DNA of 64,000 bases from Bradyrhizobium sp. LMTR 3 (GCF_001693485.1 NZ_MAXC01000012.1:186001-250000), one strand, 5' to 3'. Counted from the stretch's first letter, positions 17,890 through 26,016 are shown. The notes: a model not told the origin generated them from the letters alone. Numbers and translations are program-made.

Positions 17890-18576
17890 TCAGGGCTCGA
17901 GCCCGCTCTCGCGCAACGCCGGTGCGACCGCAGGCGACGCAAGAAATCGCAGCAGCCGGTCCGCTTCGGCCGGCTTGTTGCTCGCTACCATACGCCCGGC
18001 GGAAAACACCGCGGGCGTTTGCAGTTGGCGTGGAATGGCTCCAACCACCTCGATGCCGCCGACCTGCTTCAACTCGCTGATCTGCTGGACGGCGAGATCG
18101 GCCTCGCCGGTCACCAGCTTCTCACCGGTAAAACCCTGCGGGATGATCTGCGCCCTCGCATTGACTTCGGCGGCAATGCCGAGTTGCTCGATCAGTTTTG
18201 CGAACAGAATGCCGCTGGCGCCGAGCCGCGAATAGGCCACCGTGCGCGCGCCGAGTAGCGCCGCGCGCAGCGCCGCCTCGGTCGCGATGTCGGGATGGGC
18301 CGTCCCTGCCTTCACGGCGATGCCGACAAAGGAGCGGGCCAGGTCCACGCAAGTCTGCGGGACCACCCGCCCCTCGCGCACGACTTCGTCCAGCCCGTCG
18401 CGAGTCAGGATGACGACGTCCGCGGCCTCGCTCGCGCGCAGCCGGTCCAACAGCGCCAGTGTGGGCGCGAAATCGGCGTCGATGCGTACGCCGCCGGCAG
18501 CCTGATACTGGCCGGCCAGGCTTTGCACGGCGCCCTTCAACGCCAGCGTCGAGAGCATGCGCACGGTATCAGCCAT
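17890..18576 (-). CDS. ModA-like substrate-binding domain protein, no signal peptide
   Basis: A 228-residue protein with the fold pattern of the molybdate-type periplasmic binding family: V-R-M-L-S-T-L-A-L-K-G-A-V, later A-D-V-V-I-L-T-R-D-G-L-D, then A-Y-S-R-L-G-A-S-G and the hinge-like V-T-G-E-A-D-L-A-V-Q-Q-I-S-E. There is no signal peptide and no permease or ATPase gene nearby, so it may act in the cytoplasm or the true start may be missing. It lies six bases after the second GrlR-like gene on the same strand, suggesting co-transcription. Confidence 0.75.
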   Translation of the reverse strand: MADTVRMLSTLALKGAVQSLAGQYQAAGGVRIDADFAPTLALLDRLRASEAADVVILTRDGLDEVVREGRVVPQTCVDLARSFVGIAVKAGTAHPDIATEAALRAALLGARTVAYSRLGASGILFAKLIEQLGIAAEVNARAQIIPQGFTGEKLVTGEADLAVQQISELKQVGGIEVVGAIPRQLQTPAVFSAGRMVASNKPAEADRLLRFLASPAVAPALRESGLEP

Positions 18577-18582
18577 CGGCCG

Positions 18583-19296
18583 CTATACCCGGCGCATCAG
18601 CTTGAGCACCGCGGTCATGCGAAGGCTGCGCTTGCCGGCGAGCGCGGTCGCCTCCAAGAGCGCGCCTTGTTCGTCGCAGGAGCCGGAAAAGCCGATGCCG
18701 ACTTCATGGCCGCCGAGGATGGGGTTCTCGCCCATGGCGGGCGTGTGCTCCTGATTGAGGATCTGGCCCTTCCAGCGGCCGTTCTCCGAGGTGTACGTGC
18801 CGAGATAGTAGAAGGATGCGTCGCCGCCGAGGATGCGCCCGTCATTGAGCAGCATCACGCCGGTCAGGCCGCCCTCGACGCCGTCGAGCAGGCGTACGTG
18901 GATGGAATAGAGGCCGTTGACGATGCCGCCCTCGCCGACGCTGCCGGCGATCGGGATGGCCTCCTGCTCGATCGGCGTCATCACCGACTGGAACGCCACG
19001 CCGGGCAACTCCTTCAAGCCCCCTTCGAAGCGGTACAGATTGCCGTCTGCCCTGCCTTTCGCCAGCAGGGTGGCATCGTCGGTGCCGGCCATCGCGCGGT
19101 AATTCGGGTCCGGGTTGTGGCGCACGGTCTGGATCACGATGTCGACGCCATCGTCCCGCTTTTCGTAACTGCCGATATGGGCAAAGGCCGAATTGCCGCC
19201 CAGCATCTTGCCGCCGCGTGCATACATCACGCTACGGCCGACCGCCGCGCCAAGCTGAAACCTGACTTTGTAAAATCCCTCAAACAATGCCGTCAC
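18583..19296 (-). CDS. Tandem GrlR-like domain protein, paralog 2
   Basis: A 237-residue protein of the same two-half design as the gene at 16.4 kb. The first half has R-S-V-M-Y-A-R-G-G-K-M-L-G-G-N-S-A-F-A-H-I-G-S-Y; the second half has N-G-L-Y-S-I-H-V-R-L-L-D-G and N-D-G-R-I-L-G-G-D-A-S-F-Y-Y-L-G-T-Y. The C-terminal G-G-H-E-V-G-I-G-F-S-G and A-L-A-G-K-R-S-L-R are nearly identical to paralog 1. The start is GTG at 19296, with an in-frame TTG nine bases further in. It precedes the ModA-like gene by six bases. Confidence 0.75.
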   Translation of the reverse strand: MTALFEGFYKVRFQLGAAVGRSVMYARGGKMLGGNSAFAHIGSYEKRDDGVDIVIQTVRHNPDPNYRAMAGTDDATLLAKGRADGNLYRFEGGLKELPGVAFQSVMTPIEQEAIPIAGSVGEGGIVNGLYSIHVRLLDGVEGGLTGVMLLNDGRILGGDASFYYLGTYTSENGRWKGQILNQEHTPAMGENPILGGHEVGIGFSGSCDEQGALLEATALAGKRSLRMTAVLKLMRRV

Positions 19297-19404
19297 CCCG
19301 GCAAACCCGGCTCATTGTCTAGCGCGGTTCATAACGCAGGGAAACGGCCTTGAACGAACGTATTTGAATCAACTTATCAAGGCGTCGTGTCATCAAAACG
19401 CAAT

Positions 19405-19433
19405 GATCCGCCAAGACGGTGCCCTGGCGGATC
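19405..19433 (-). terminator. Possible terminator after glnII
   Basis: Perfect 9-bp arms GATCCGCCA (19405-19413) and TGGCGGATC (19425-19433) around an 11-base loop, 42 bases past the glnII stop. On the minus strand it is followed by a short T-rich stretch (ATTGCGTTTTG), weaker than a classical U-tract. Confidence 0.4.
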
Positions 19434-19474
19434 AGCTTTGCAACCCGGAAAGCCCGGATTGTATCGTCGGTCCC

Positions 19475-20512
19475 TTAGGCCGCGGCCGCCTTGGCGCCGG
19501 TCGGGACTTCCGCGATCGTCTTCAGGATCTGGGACGCGATCTGGTAGGGGTCGCCCTGCGAGTTCGGGCGGCGGTCTTCCAGATAGCCCTTGTAGCCATT
19601 GTTAACGAAGGAGTGCGGAACGCGGATCGAGGCGCCGCGGTCAGCCACGCCGTAGCTGAACTTGTTCCAGGGCGCGGTCTCGTGCTTGCCGGTCAGGCGC
19701 TTGTCGTTGTCCGGGCCGTAGACGGCAATGTGGTCCATGAGATTCTTCTCAAAGGCAGCCATCAGCTTCTCGAAGTATTCCTTGCCACCGACTTCGCGCA
19801 TGTACTTGGTCGAGAAGTTGGCGTGCATGCCCGAGCCGTTCCAGTCGGTATCGCCGAGCGGCTTGCAGTGGAATTCGATGTCGATGCCGTAGCTCTCGGT
19901 CAGGCGCAGCATCAGGTAGCGAGCCATCCACATCTGGTCGGCAGCGGTCTTGGAGCCCTTGCCGAAGATCTGGAATTCCCACTGGCCCTTCGCCACTTCG
20001 GCGTTGATGCCTTCGTGGTTGATGCCGGCGGCGAGGCAGAGGTTGAGATGCTCTTCCACGATCTTGCGGGCGACATCGCCAACGTTCTTGTAGCCAACGC
20101 CGGTGTAGTACGGGCCCTGCGGACCCGGATAACCGTCCGAGGGGAAGCCGAGCGGACGGCCGTCCTTGTAGAAGAAATATTCCTGCTCGAAGCCGAACCA
20201 GGCGCCTTCATCGTCGAGGATGGTTGCGCGCTTGTTCGAGGAGTGCGGGGTCTTGCCATCGGGCATCATGACTTCGCACATCACCAGCGCGCCGTTTTCC
20301 CGCGCAGCATCCGGATAGACGGCGACCGGCTTCAGCACGCAATCGGAGCTGTGGCCTTCGGCCTGCATGGTGGACGAGCCGTCGAAGCCCCACAGCGGAA
20401 GTTGTTCGAGCGTCGGGAACTTGTCGAATTCCTTGATCTGCGTTTTGCCGCGCAGACTCGGCGTCGGCGTATAGCCGTCGAGCCAAATATACTCGAGCTT
20501 GTACTTGGTCAT
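19475..20512 (-). CDS. glnII: Glutamine synthetase II
   Basis: A 345-residue eukaryote-type (GSII) glutamine synthetase, which makes glutamine from glutamate, ammonia and ATP in the cytoplasm. Visible signatures are W-G-F-D-G-S-S-T near the N terminus, F-G-F-E-Q-E-Y-F-F with the metal-binding Glu, G-Q-W-E-F-Q-I-F in the middle, the catalytic N-G-S-G-M-H-A-N-F-S, and R-G-A-S-I-R-V-P. Length matches the rhizobial enzyme. A sigma-54 promoter about 110 bases upstream fits the known nitrogen control of glnII by NtrC. The divergent DUF2735 gene is its usual neighbour in Rhizobiales. Confidence 0.97.
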   Translation of the reverse strand: MTKYKLEYIWLDGYTPTPSLRGKTQIKEFDKFPTLEQLPLWGFDGSSTMQAEGHSSDCVLKPVAVYPDAARENGALVMCEVMMPDGKTPHSSNKRATILDDEGAWFGFEQEYFFYKDGRPLGFPSDGYPGPQGPYYTGVGYKNVGDVARKIVEEHLNLCLAAGINHEGINAEVAKGQWEFQIFGKGSKTAADQMWMARYLMLRLTESYGIDIEFHCKPLGDTDWNGSGMHANFSTKYMREVGGKEYFEKLMAAFEKNLMDHIAVYGPDNDKRLTGKHETAPWNKFSYGVADRGASIRVPHSFVNNGYKGYLEDRRPNSQGDPYQIASQILKTIAEVPTGAKAAAA

Positions 20513-20634
20513 TGAGCCTCTCTTGAGTTGCTATGAAATGCGGAAAACCGAAACCTTGAATTCTGGATTTTGACGCCCAGCCCCTGGAGGTCTCCGCATA
20601 CGTGTACCCGGCCACGTCAGGCCACTTCTTTCTA

Positions 20635-20650
20635 AGCATTTAGCGTGCCA
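20635..20650 (-). promoter_or_regulatory. Sigma-54 (RpoN) promoter of glnII
   Basis: Read on the minus strand this is TGGCACGCTAAATGCT: the -24 GG and -12 GC pairs have the invariant spacing, and the -24 box TGGCACG is an exact consensus match. Transcription would start near 20625, giving an untranslated leader of about 110 bases. I found no convincing NtrC half-sites upstream by eye. Confidence 0.75.
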
Positions 20651-21078
20651 ATCGCTGCAGTGCGGCAACGGCCATCCACAGCGCACGGCGGCGGCGGCCT
20701 AAAATAGAAGCTGCGACATAGGAGCGCGGCCGGCCCGCAAATCGGGCGGTCTGGGGGTGGCGCAGCGGTCCGAATCCAGCACATTTTTCCGGCATTTTCG
20801 CTTCGCCGCCGCTAAGCGCTTAAAGGTGCGGCATCCTTATGAGGTCCCCAGGTCGGACGCCGGCTCACCTAAGCAACCATCCCGTTGGCCCACGCGTTGG
20901 TCACGCAAACGCTGCCTCGCAGAATGCACCGCCAAAACTGCCTACGAAATAGACAAAATCTGCCGCTCTCTTGGTCACTTGCACCCGCCCGGGGCACCGA
21001 CAATATCGCCTTACGTAACCACTAGAGAACGAGTCGGGCGCACCATGGAGGCTCGCGCTTCGACAAAAGGAGACTGCA
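20651..21078. other. Long divergent intergenic region
   Basis: About 430 bases between the glnII sigma-54 promoter and the DUF2735 gene. Open frames here have no ribosome sites and no protein-like composition. The region presumably holds enhancer sites for glnII and the promoter of the DUF2735 gene, but I see no repeat or clear operator in it. Confidence 0.5.
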
Positions 21079-21282
21079 ATGATGAATCCGAGTTTGCATC
21101 ACGGGTCAGCCACGATCTACCAATTCCCAGCCGGGGGCCGGGCGGCTCTCGGGGGACGTAGCTATGGCGAGACCAAAGCCGTGACCGAGTTTGCGGCCCA
21201 GCCGGTCAATCTCGCGGACTGCTGCGATAGCTGGTATCACGCCGCGGCGATCGAGGACGCCAAGACCGAGCGGGATCACTGA
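21079..21282 (+). CDS. DUF2735 domain-containing protein
   Basis: A 67-residue protein with the DUF2735 core: G-S-A-T-I-Y-Q-F-P-A-G-G-R-A-A-L-G-G-R, then the C-terminal S-W-Y-H-A-A-A-I-E-D-A-K. Proteins of this family in Rhizobiales are typically encoded beside glnII, as here, hinting at a nitrogen-linked role not yet defined. AAAGGAG lies about seven bases before the ATG at 21079; a second ATG follows directly. The gene is divergent from glnII. Confidence 0.85.
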   Translation: MMNPSLHHGSATIYQFPAGGRAALGGRSYGETKAVTEFAAQPVNLADCCDSWYHAAAIEDAKTERDH

Positions 21283-21341
21283 TGCCTGGGAGGTGTTTGG
21301 CAGGGACGCGCCCGGCAAACGAGGCGCGGACGGAGAACTAG

Positions 21342-21375
21342 AAAAGGGTCGGAACGAAATCGTTTCGGCCCTTTT
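21342..21375. terminator. Bidirectional intrinsic terminator
   Basis: AAAAGGGTCGGAACGAAA pairs with TTTCGGCCCTTTTT (AAAGGG/CCCTTT plus CG pairs and CGAAA/TTTCG) around a short loop. It has an A-run on one side and a T-run on the other, so it can end transcription of the DUF2735 gene and of the convergent MliC-like gene. Confidence 0.75.
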
Positions 21376-21693
21376 TCATGCCTGCTCGCACGTCGTGGTC
21401 CGCCGTCTGGCGTGCTTGAGCGTGGTGATCCCGGCTTTGGTGATCCGTAAGGTCACGCCCTTCCCCTGATAACGCGCCCCTGACAGCGTCCAACGCTTGG
21501 GCAGCGTCACCGCCTTGCCGTCGAGTTGTAGATGGGCACGCTTGTCGTATTGAAAAAATCCAACCGTGAACTGCGAGCCGTCGGCGCAACGATAATTCTG
21601 GAATCTGGACTGCGCCGATGCCTGTGAAGGCATGGTTGCAACCGCGCAGAAGCCTAGCGCCGCGCCAAAAATCGTGATGTTCCGCCAATTCAT
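21376..21693 (-). CDS. MliC-like C-type lysozyme inhibitor
   Basis: A 105-residue exported protein. A signal peptide (N-I-T-I-F-G-A-A-L-G-F-C-A-V-A, cut near A-S-A-Q-S) precedes a domain with the MliC pattern: Y-R-C-A-D-G-S-Q-F-T-V near the start, L-Q-L-D-G-K-A-V-T-L-P, S-G-A-R-Y, and a closing cysteine in T-T-T-C. Two cysteines could form the disulfide known for this fold. Members bind and inhibit host lysozyme in the periplasm. The ATG at 21693 was chosen because it starts the signal peptide; the frame is open further upstream. Confidence 0.7.
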   Translation of the reverse strand: MNWRNITIFGAALGFCAVATMPSQASAQSRFQNYRCADGSQFTVGFFQYDKRAHLQLDGKAVTLPKRWTLSGARYQGKGVTLRITKAGITTLKHARRRTTTCEQA

Positions 21694-21776
21694 GCTTCGC
21701 CCTCTTGCGAGTTCAGTATAGACGAGACGGGGTCGAACGACACCCATCCCTTGTTCTCCGTCCGAACCATTGCTGC

Positions 21777-22526
21777 ATGATGTCAGATTCCCCTGCCCGC
21801 CATCTCAATCTTGCCGGCGCCAGCAACTTTCGCGATCTCGGCGGCTATCCCACAAGCGACGGCCGGACCGTACGCTGGCGGCAGATTTTTCGCTCCAACC
21901 ATCTTGGCCATCTCACCGAAAGCGATGTCTCCGTCCTGCGGGAGCTGGGCGTCCGCAGCGCGTTCGATTTTCGCGGCGCTGAGGAGCGCGTCGCCGCCCT
22001 ATGCGGCATGCCCGAGATATCAGTTCATTCGCTGCCGGTTGAGCCGACGGTGGTCGCGGCGCTGCGCGCCATCGCGGCCGCCGGCACGCCGCTGTCGAAG
22101 GACCACGCCGTCGAGGTGATGCGCGATTCCTATCGCAACTATGTGCAGAAGAATACGCAACACTTCCGGACGCTGTTTGCGCATTTGCTGGAAGATCGCG
22201 CGCCGCTGGTGATCCATTGCACCGCCGGCAAGGACCGCACCGGCTTTGCGTGCGCGCTGATCCTGCATACGCTCGGCGTTTCCGAGGACGTCATCTCGGA
22301 AGACTATCTCCTGACCAACCGCTTCTACCGACGGGACCCAAATCACAGCAGCGACCTGCCCGAAAACGTCAGCCAAGTGCTCGGCTCGGTGCAGGCCTCG
22401 TTTCTCGCCGCCGCCTTCGAGGCCATCGACGCCGACTACGGTGATCTCGAAAGCTATCTCCGCGATGGTCTCGGTCTCGGCAAAGCCGAACGCGCCCATC
22501 TCGAAGCGCGCTATCTGCAGCGCTGA
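21777..22526 (+). CDS. Tyrosine-protein phosphatase
   Basis: A 249-residue cytoplasmic phosphatase. The active-site P-loop H-C-T-A-G-K-D-R-T-G (Cys nucleophile, Arg for phosphate) is in the second half. The N-terminal N-F-R-D-L-G-G-Y and R-S-N-H-L-G-H-L-T motifs are those of the bacterial tyrosine/lipid phosphatase group related to MptpB and LipA. The substrate could be a phosphoprotein or phosphoinositide. The start at 21777 is followed by a second ATG; neither has a strong ribosome site. It ends five bases before a convergent gene. Confidence 0.9.
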   Translation: MMSDSPARHLNLAGASNFRDLGGYPTSDGRTVRWRQIFRSNHLGHLTESDVSVLRELGVRSAFDFRGAEERVAALCGMPEISVHSLPVEPTVVAALRAIAAAGTPLSKDHAVEVMRDSYRNYVQKNTQHFRTLFAHLLEDRAPLVIHCTAGKDRTGFACALILHTLGVSEDVISEDYLLTNRFYRRDPNHSSDLPENVSQVLGSVQASFLAAAFEAIDADYGDLESYLRDGLGLGKAERAHLEARYLQR

Positions 22527-22531
22527 TTCCT

Positions 22532-23218
22532 TTACCTCACCCGCTGCATCGACACGACCTGCGCGGACAGCTTGCCACCTCTCGCCCTGACGTTGACCTG
22601 CACCTTGTAGTCGTTGCTGGTTTCGCCCTTGGGCGCGTAGAGCATCGCCGTAAAGCGCACGCGGCCGCGCGCATCGAGTGTCACCGGCAGATCTTCATGC
22701 ACTCGGAATGAATTGCCCTGGCGGTTTCGCGGCGGCAGCCTGGCCGTCATGACAGGCTCGACCAGCGCACGCAGATCGAGCTTGGTCGCCGCCGCACCGT
22801 CGATCAGGTAATAGGCAAAGGAATCGCTCTCCCAACGACTGTTCGCGACCTCGACGACGGCTCGGCTGTCCGGCGACCAGGCCGCAATCAGTTCGTAGCG
22901 GTTCGCCCGCATTTCACCCGTCTCCCAATAGGTGCCGCCGAGTGCGGTTAGCACCGCGCCATCGGTGACACGGATGAGGACGTTTTCGACGTCGCTGGGA
23001 GTATCCTGGCCGGACGGCAGCCCCTGCGCGGTTCGCCAGGCGAAGGCGTAATTCTTCGAGGGCGAGATGGTGTCGGCGAAGACGCGCATCGCGTCCTTCC
23101 CCCCGCCGCATACGAGGCTGCCATGTTGATCGGCGACGCAGGCCTGCGCATAGGCGCCAGCCATTGGCTGAACACACAATGCGAGGAGCGCGAGTCGAAA
23201 TGCCAGATCGCGACGCAT
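22532..23218 (-). CDS. Exported hypothetical protein
   Basis: A 228-residue protein with a signal peptide (F-R-L-A-L-L-A-L-C-V-Q-P-M-A-G-A-Y-A-Q-A) and two cysteines soon after it (A-C-V-A-D and L-V-C-G-G). The rest looks like beta-rich segments, including W-S-P-D-S-R-A-V-V-E-V and Y-Y-L-I-D-G-A-A-A-T, which recall a propeller-like blade, but I recognise no named family. Start at 23218 matches the signal peptide; the longer upstream frame is not leader-like. Probably periplasmic. Confidence 0.7.
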   Translation of the reverse strand: MRRDLAFRLALLALCVQPMAGAYAQACVADQHGSLVCGGGKDAMRVFADTISPSKNYAFAWRTAQGLPSGQDTPSDVENVLIRVTDGAVLTALGGTYWETGEMRANRYELIAAWSPDSRAVVEVANSRWESDSFAYYLIDGAAATKLDLRALVEPVMTARLPPRNRQGNSFRVHEDLPVTLDARGRVRFTAMLYAPKGETSNDYKVQVNVRARGGKLSAQVVSMQRVR

Positions 23219-23288
23219 GCGCCATCTTATCTGGTAGACGTCCGCCGTAAAGCGAGCCAGAGCGGCTCGGAAGGCGGCGCTTATCGGC

Positions 23289-23489
23289 TCAGGCCGCCGC
23301 TTCCATTTCCAGTTCGGCATCGAGGTCGGCGATGACGTCCTCGAACGCCGAGATCGCCTGCTGGATCGCTGCGATCTGCATCAATTCCCAGCTCGAGACC
23401 GGACCGCTGCGATTCTGCAGCGCTACAACCAGGTCGCGCCGCTGCTCCTTAAGCTGAACAAGCGGTAAACCATGATCCGGCAAACCCAT
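23289..23489 (-). CDS. Small acidic helical protein
   Basis: A 66-residue protein that is probably mostly helical: L-V-Q-L-K-E-Q-R-R-D-L-V-V-A-L-Q-N-R-S-G, then Q-I-A-A-I-Q-Q-A-I-S-A-F-E-D-V-I-A-D-L-D and an acidic A-rich tail. Heptad-like spacing suggests a short coiled coil. A strong GGGGGA ribosome site precedes the ATG at 23489. No family recognised; similar short proteins are common in Bradyrhizobium. Confidence 0.65.
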   Translation of the reverse strand: MGLPDHGLPLVQLKEQRRDLVVALQNRSGPVSSWELMQIAAIQQAISAFEDVIADLDAELEMEAAA

Positions 23490-23747
23490 GACAAATCCCC
23501 CTGCCTTCTTGTTGGAGTCCCGTTGTACCGAATGGATTCTGCAAACGGCTTACAGAACTCCGGCAAATTTTATCGATTAGCCCAATGCCATGGTCTCCCG
23601 TAATTCTACGTAGCTCGCCACCTCCGGTCAGACGTGGGCCGCGACAATTTGGGCTGGCGAGACCGACGGTCATGCAGAAATTCGCCGCATTAGGATTGAA
23701 AATCTCCTGATAAGGTGCGCTCCCTCATCCGCATGCGGAGGCCCTTC

Positions 23748-24428
23748 ATGGACGGAAAAGTCATTGTCGTGACGGGCGCGCTGGGTGCGCTCGGCCGGGT
23801 GGTCGTGGACGAAGCGCTGGCGCAGGGCGCCAGGATTGCAAGCGTCGATCATGCCCCGACGCAAGCTCCGGCCACGGCGGACCTGTTCGAACTCGGCGGC
23901 GTCGACCTCACCGATGCCGCGGTAGCCAAGAAAGCCATCAACGCCGCCGCCGCGCATTTCGGCAAGCTCGACGCGCTGATCAACATCGCCGGCGGCTTTG
24001 CCTTCGAGACGGTGGCGGAGGGCGATCCGAAGACCTGGCAACGGATGTATGCGCTCAACGTGATGACCGCGCTCAACGCCTCGCGCGCGGCGATCCCGCA
24101 TCTCGCCGCATCGGGCGCAGGCCGCATCGTCAATATCGGCGCGATGGGCGCGCTGCAGGCAGGCAGTGGCATGGGCGCCTACGCTGCCTCAAAAGCCGGC
24201 GTACACCGCCTCACCGAGGCGCTGGCCGCCGAGCTCAAGGGCAAGATCACGGTCAACGCCGTGCTGCCGTCGATCATCGACACCGCGGCCAACCGCGCCA
24301 GCATGCCGAACGCCGATTTCACCAAATGGGTGACGCCGAAGGAACTGGCCGACGTGATCCTGTTCCTCGCCAGCGACGCCGCCAGCGCCGTCACCGGCGC
24401 GCTGCTGCCGGTGAACGGGAGGGTTTAA
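23748..24428 (+). CDS. SDR family oxidoreductase
   Basis: A 226-residue short-chain dehydrogenase/reductase: cofactor motif T-G-A-L-G-A-L-G near the start, N-I-A-G-G-F (the usual N-N-A-G place), and the catalytic Y-A-A-S-K. The C-terminal part contains the conserved V-N-A-V-L-P-S-I-I-D-T. It should oxidise or reduce a small alcohol or carbonyl with NAD(P). GGAGG lies just before the ATG at 23748. Its last four bases overlap the convergent third GrlR-like gene. Confidence 0.9.
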   Translation: MDGKVIVVTGALGALGRVVVDEALAQGARIASVDHAPTQAPATADLFELGGVDLTDAAVAKKAINAAAAHFGKLDALINIAGGFAFETVAEGDPKTWQRMYALNVMTALNASRAAIPHLAASGAGRIVNIGAMGALQAGSGMGAYAASKAGVHRLTEALAAELKGKITVNAVLPSIIDTAANRASMPNADFTKWVTPKELADVILFLASDAASAVTGALLPVNGRV

Positions 24429-25138
24429 CCCTCTACCTCCACCAGTTTTCGCAGCACGGCCTTGAATCGGATGCTGCGCTTGCCGGCGAGCGCGGTGGCT
24501 TCGCCTTCCGCACCGTCGCGGTCATACGTGCCGGAAAAGCCGATGCCGACTTCATGGCCGCCGAACACAGGCCGTTCGCCCTGGGCCGGGGTATGCTCGC
24601 GGTTGACGAGTTCGCCCTTCCATTTGCCGTTCGCCGCCGTGTACGCCCCGACATAGTCGAAGTACGCGTCGCCGCCCCTGATGCGGCCGTCCTGCAGCAT
24701 CATGACACCGGTGTTGCCGGCATCGATCCCGTCGAGCATACGGATGTGGATGGAATACAGTCCGTTGCCGATCCCGTCAGCGCCGACCGCACCGGGCGGC
24801 GGCGCGTCGGTATCATCGATAGGGCTCAGAACGGTCGTGAAATGGATGCCGGGCAAGGCCACGCTGCCGCCCTCAAAATGAAACTCCTCGCCGCGGAGCA
24901 CGCCCCTGAAATTCATCACGGCATGTTCGACTTCGAACATCGGAACGTATTTGGGATCGTGATAGTGGCGCGACATCGTAACCTCGCAAGAGACAATGCC
25001 ATCGGCTTCGGTGAAGTGACCGACAAAGGAAGAGCCGGAATCGCCGCCATACAGTCTGCCGCCCGATGTCGCAAACATGACGCCGCTGCCCGTGCCGCGC
25101 GCCGTGGTGAAACGGAATTTGTATAGCCCTTGCAACAC
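24425..25138 (-). CDS. Tandem GrlR-like domain protein, paralog 3
   Basis: A 237-residue protein, the most divergent of the three. The first half keeps G-L-Y-K-F-R-F and G-G-R-L-Y-G-G-D-S-G; the second keeps N-G-L-Y-S-I-H-I-R-M-L-D-G, D-G-R-I-R-G-G-D-A-Y-F, the W-K-G-E-L-V-N-R-E-H-T-P stretch and the shared G-G-H-E-V-G-I-G-F-S-G. I chose the GTG at 25138 because it gives exactly the length of paralog 2; the frame is open to 25261 but that part matches nothing in the paralogs. All three paralogs offer TTG or GTG starts. Confidence 0.72.
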   Translation of the reverse strand: MLQGLYKFRFTTARGTGSGVMFATSGGRLYGGDSGSSFVGHFTEADGIVSCEVTMSRHYHDPKYVPMFEVEHAVMNFRGVLRGEEFHFEGGSVALPGIHFTTVLSPIDDTDAPPPGAVGADGIGNGLYSIHIRMLDGIDAGNTGVMMLQDGRIRGGDAYFDYVGAYTAANGKWKGELVNREHTPAQGERPVFGGHEVGIGFSGTYDRDGAEGEATALAGKRSIRFKAVLRKLVEVEG

Positions 25139-25329
25139 GCCTACTCGCTGCGGGAGCGGCAAATGCTGTTGGCCCGCGAACGATCGATTCGCAGGTTCCC
25201 TCAAATTGCCGCCGGCCTTGTCCCCGCTCCGACAATAGCCGCTCCGGGGCCATCCGATCAAACGCTTAGCCGGAATTCAGCTAAAGTCGGCATGTTGAGT
25301 CGCGGCAGCCAGCGCCGCCGGAGCCTGCC

Positions 25330-26016
25330 TTGGAAACCGCACTTTATCTTCCCGTCAAACGCTTCCTCGAAAAGCTCGGCTTCACCGTCAAAGGCGAGGT
25401 CGGCGGCTGCGATCTCGTGGCGCTGAGTGGCGACGATCCGCCGATCGTCGTGATCGGCGAACTCAAGCTTTCCTTCAACCTGGAACTGATCCTGCAGGCA
25501 GTCGATCGCGCCGGCGCCGCCGACGAGGTCTGGCTTGCGGCTAAATTATCCGCCCGCGGCAAGGGCCGCGAAAGCGACGCGCGGTATCGCAATCTCTGCC
25601 GCCGGCTTGGCTTCGGCATGCTCGCTGTCACCAGTACCGGCGATGTCGAAGTGCTCGTCAAGCCGCCGACATCAGCGCCCCGCCGCGATCCCAAAAAGCG
25701 CTCGCGGCTGATCGCGGAGCACCAGAAACGCAAGGGCGATCCCGTCATGGGTGGATCGACGCGCGCGCCGATCATGACGGCGTACCGCCAGCAGGCGCTG
25801 GCCTGTGCCTCCGCGCTGTCCGGCGGGCCGCGGCGCGTCAGGGATTTGCGGGCGGAGATTCCCGATGCCGGAAAAATCCTGCTGCACAACGTTTATGGCT
25901 GGTTCGATCGCGCCGAGCGCGGCATCTACGTGCTGACTGATGCCGGCCATGCCGCGCTGAAGCGCTGGCCACAGCAGCCGCTGGATCTGGCTGCCGCCGG
26001 CAATCCCTCGCCATGA
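25330..26016 (+). CDS. DUF2161 putative PD-(D/E)XK phosphodiesterase
   Basis: A 228-residue cytoplasmic protein. The N-terminal half contains G-G-C-D-L-V-A-L followed by I-G-E-L-K-L-S, which gives the D...E-x-K metal-binding arrangement of PD-(D/E)XK nucleases (about residues 28, 44 and 46). A basic middle (R-R-D-P-K-K-R-S-R) leads to a C-terminal winged-helix-like part with V-Y-G-W-F-D-R-A-E-R-G-I-Y. This combination is the DUF2161 family, whose nucleic-acid substrate is unknown. The start is TTG at 25330, weakly supported by CGGAG upstream. Confidence 0.8.
   Translation: METALYLPVKRFLEKLGFTVKGEVGGCDLVALSGDDPPIVVIGELKLSFNLELILQAVDRAGAADEVWLAAKLSARGKGRESDARYRNLCRRLGFGMLAVTSTGDVEVLVKPPTSAPRRDPKKRSRLIAEHQKRKGDPVMGGSTRAPIMTAYRQQALACASALSGGPRRVRDLRAEIPDAGKILLHNVYGWFDRAERGIYVLTDAGHAALKRWPQQPLDLAAAGNPSP

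Noticed and set aside
19364..20515. 383-residue plus-strand frame across glnII
   Set aside because: Shadow of a strongly conserved glutamine synthetase gene.
20757..21161. 134-residue frame in the glnII-DUF2735 gap
   Set aside because: It overlaps the DUF2735 gene in another frame, lacks a ribosome site and has Arg/Pro-rich composition.
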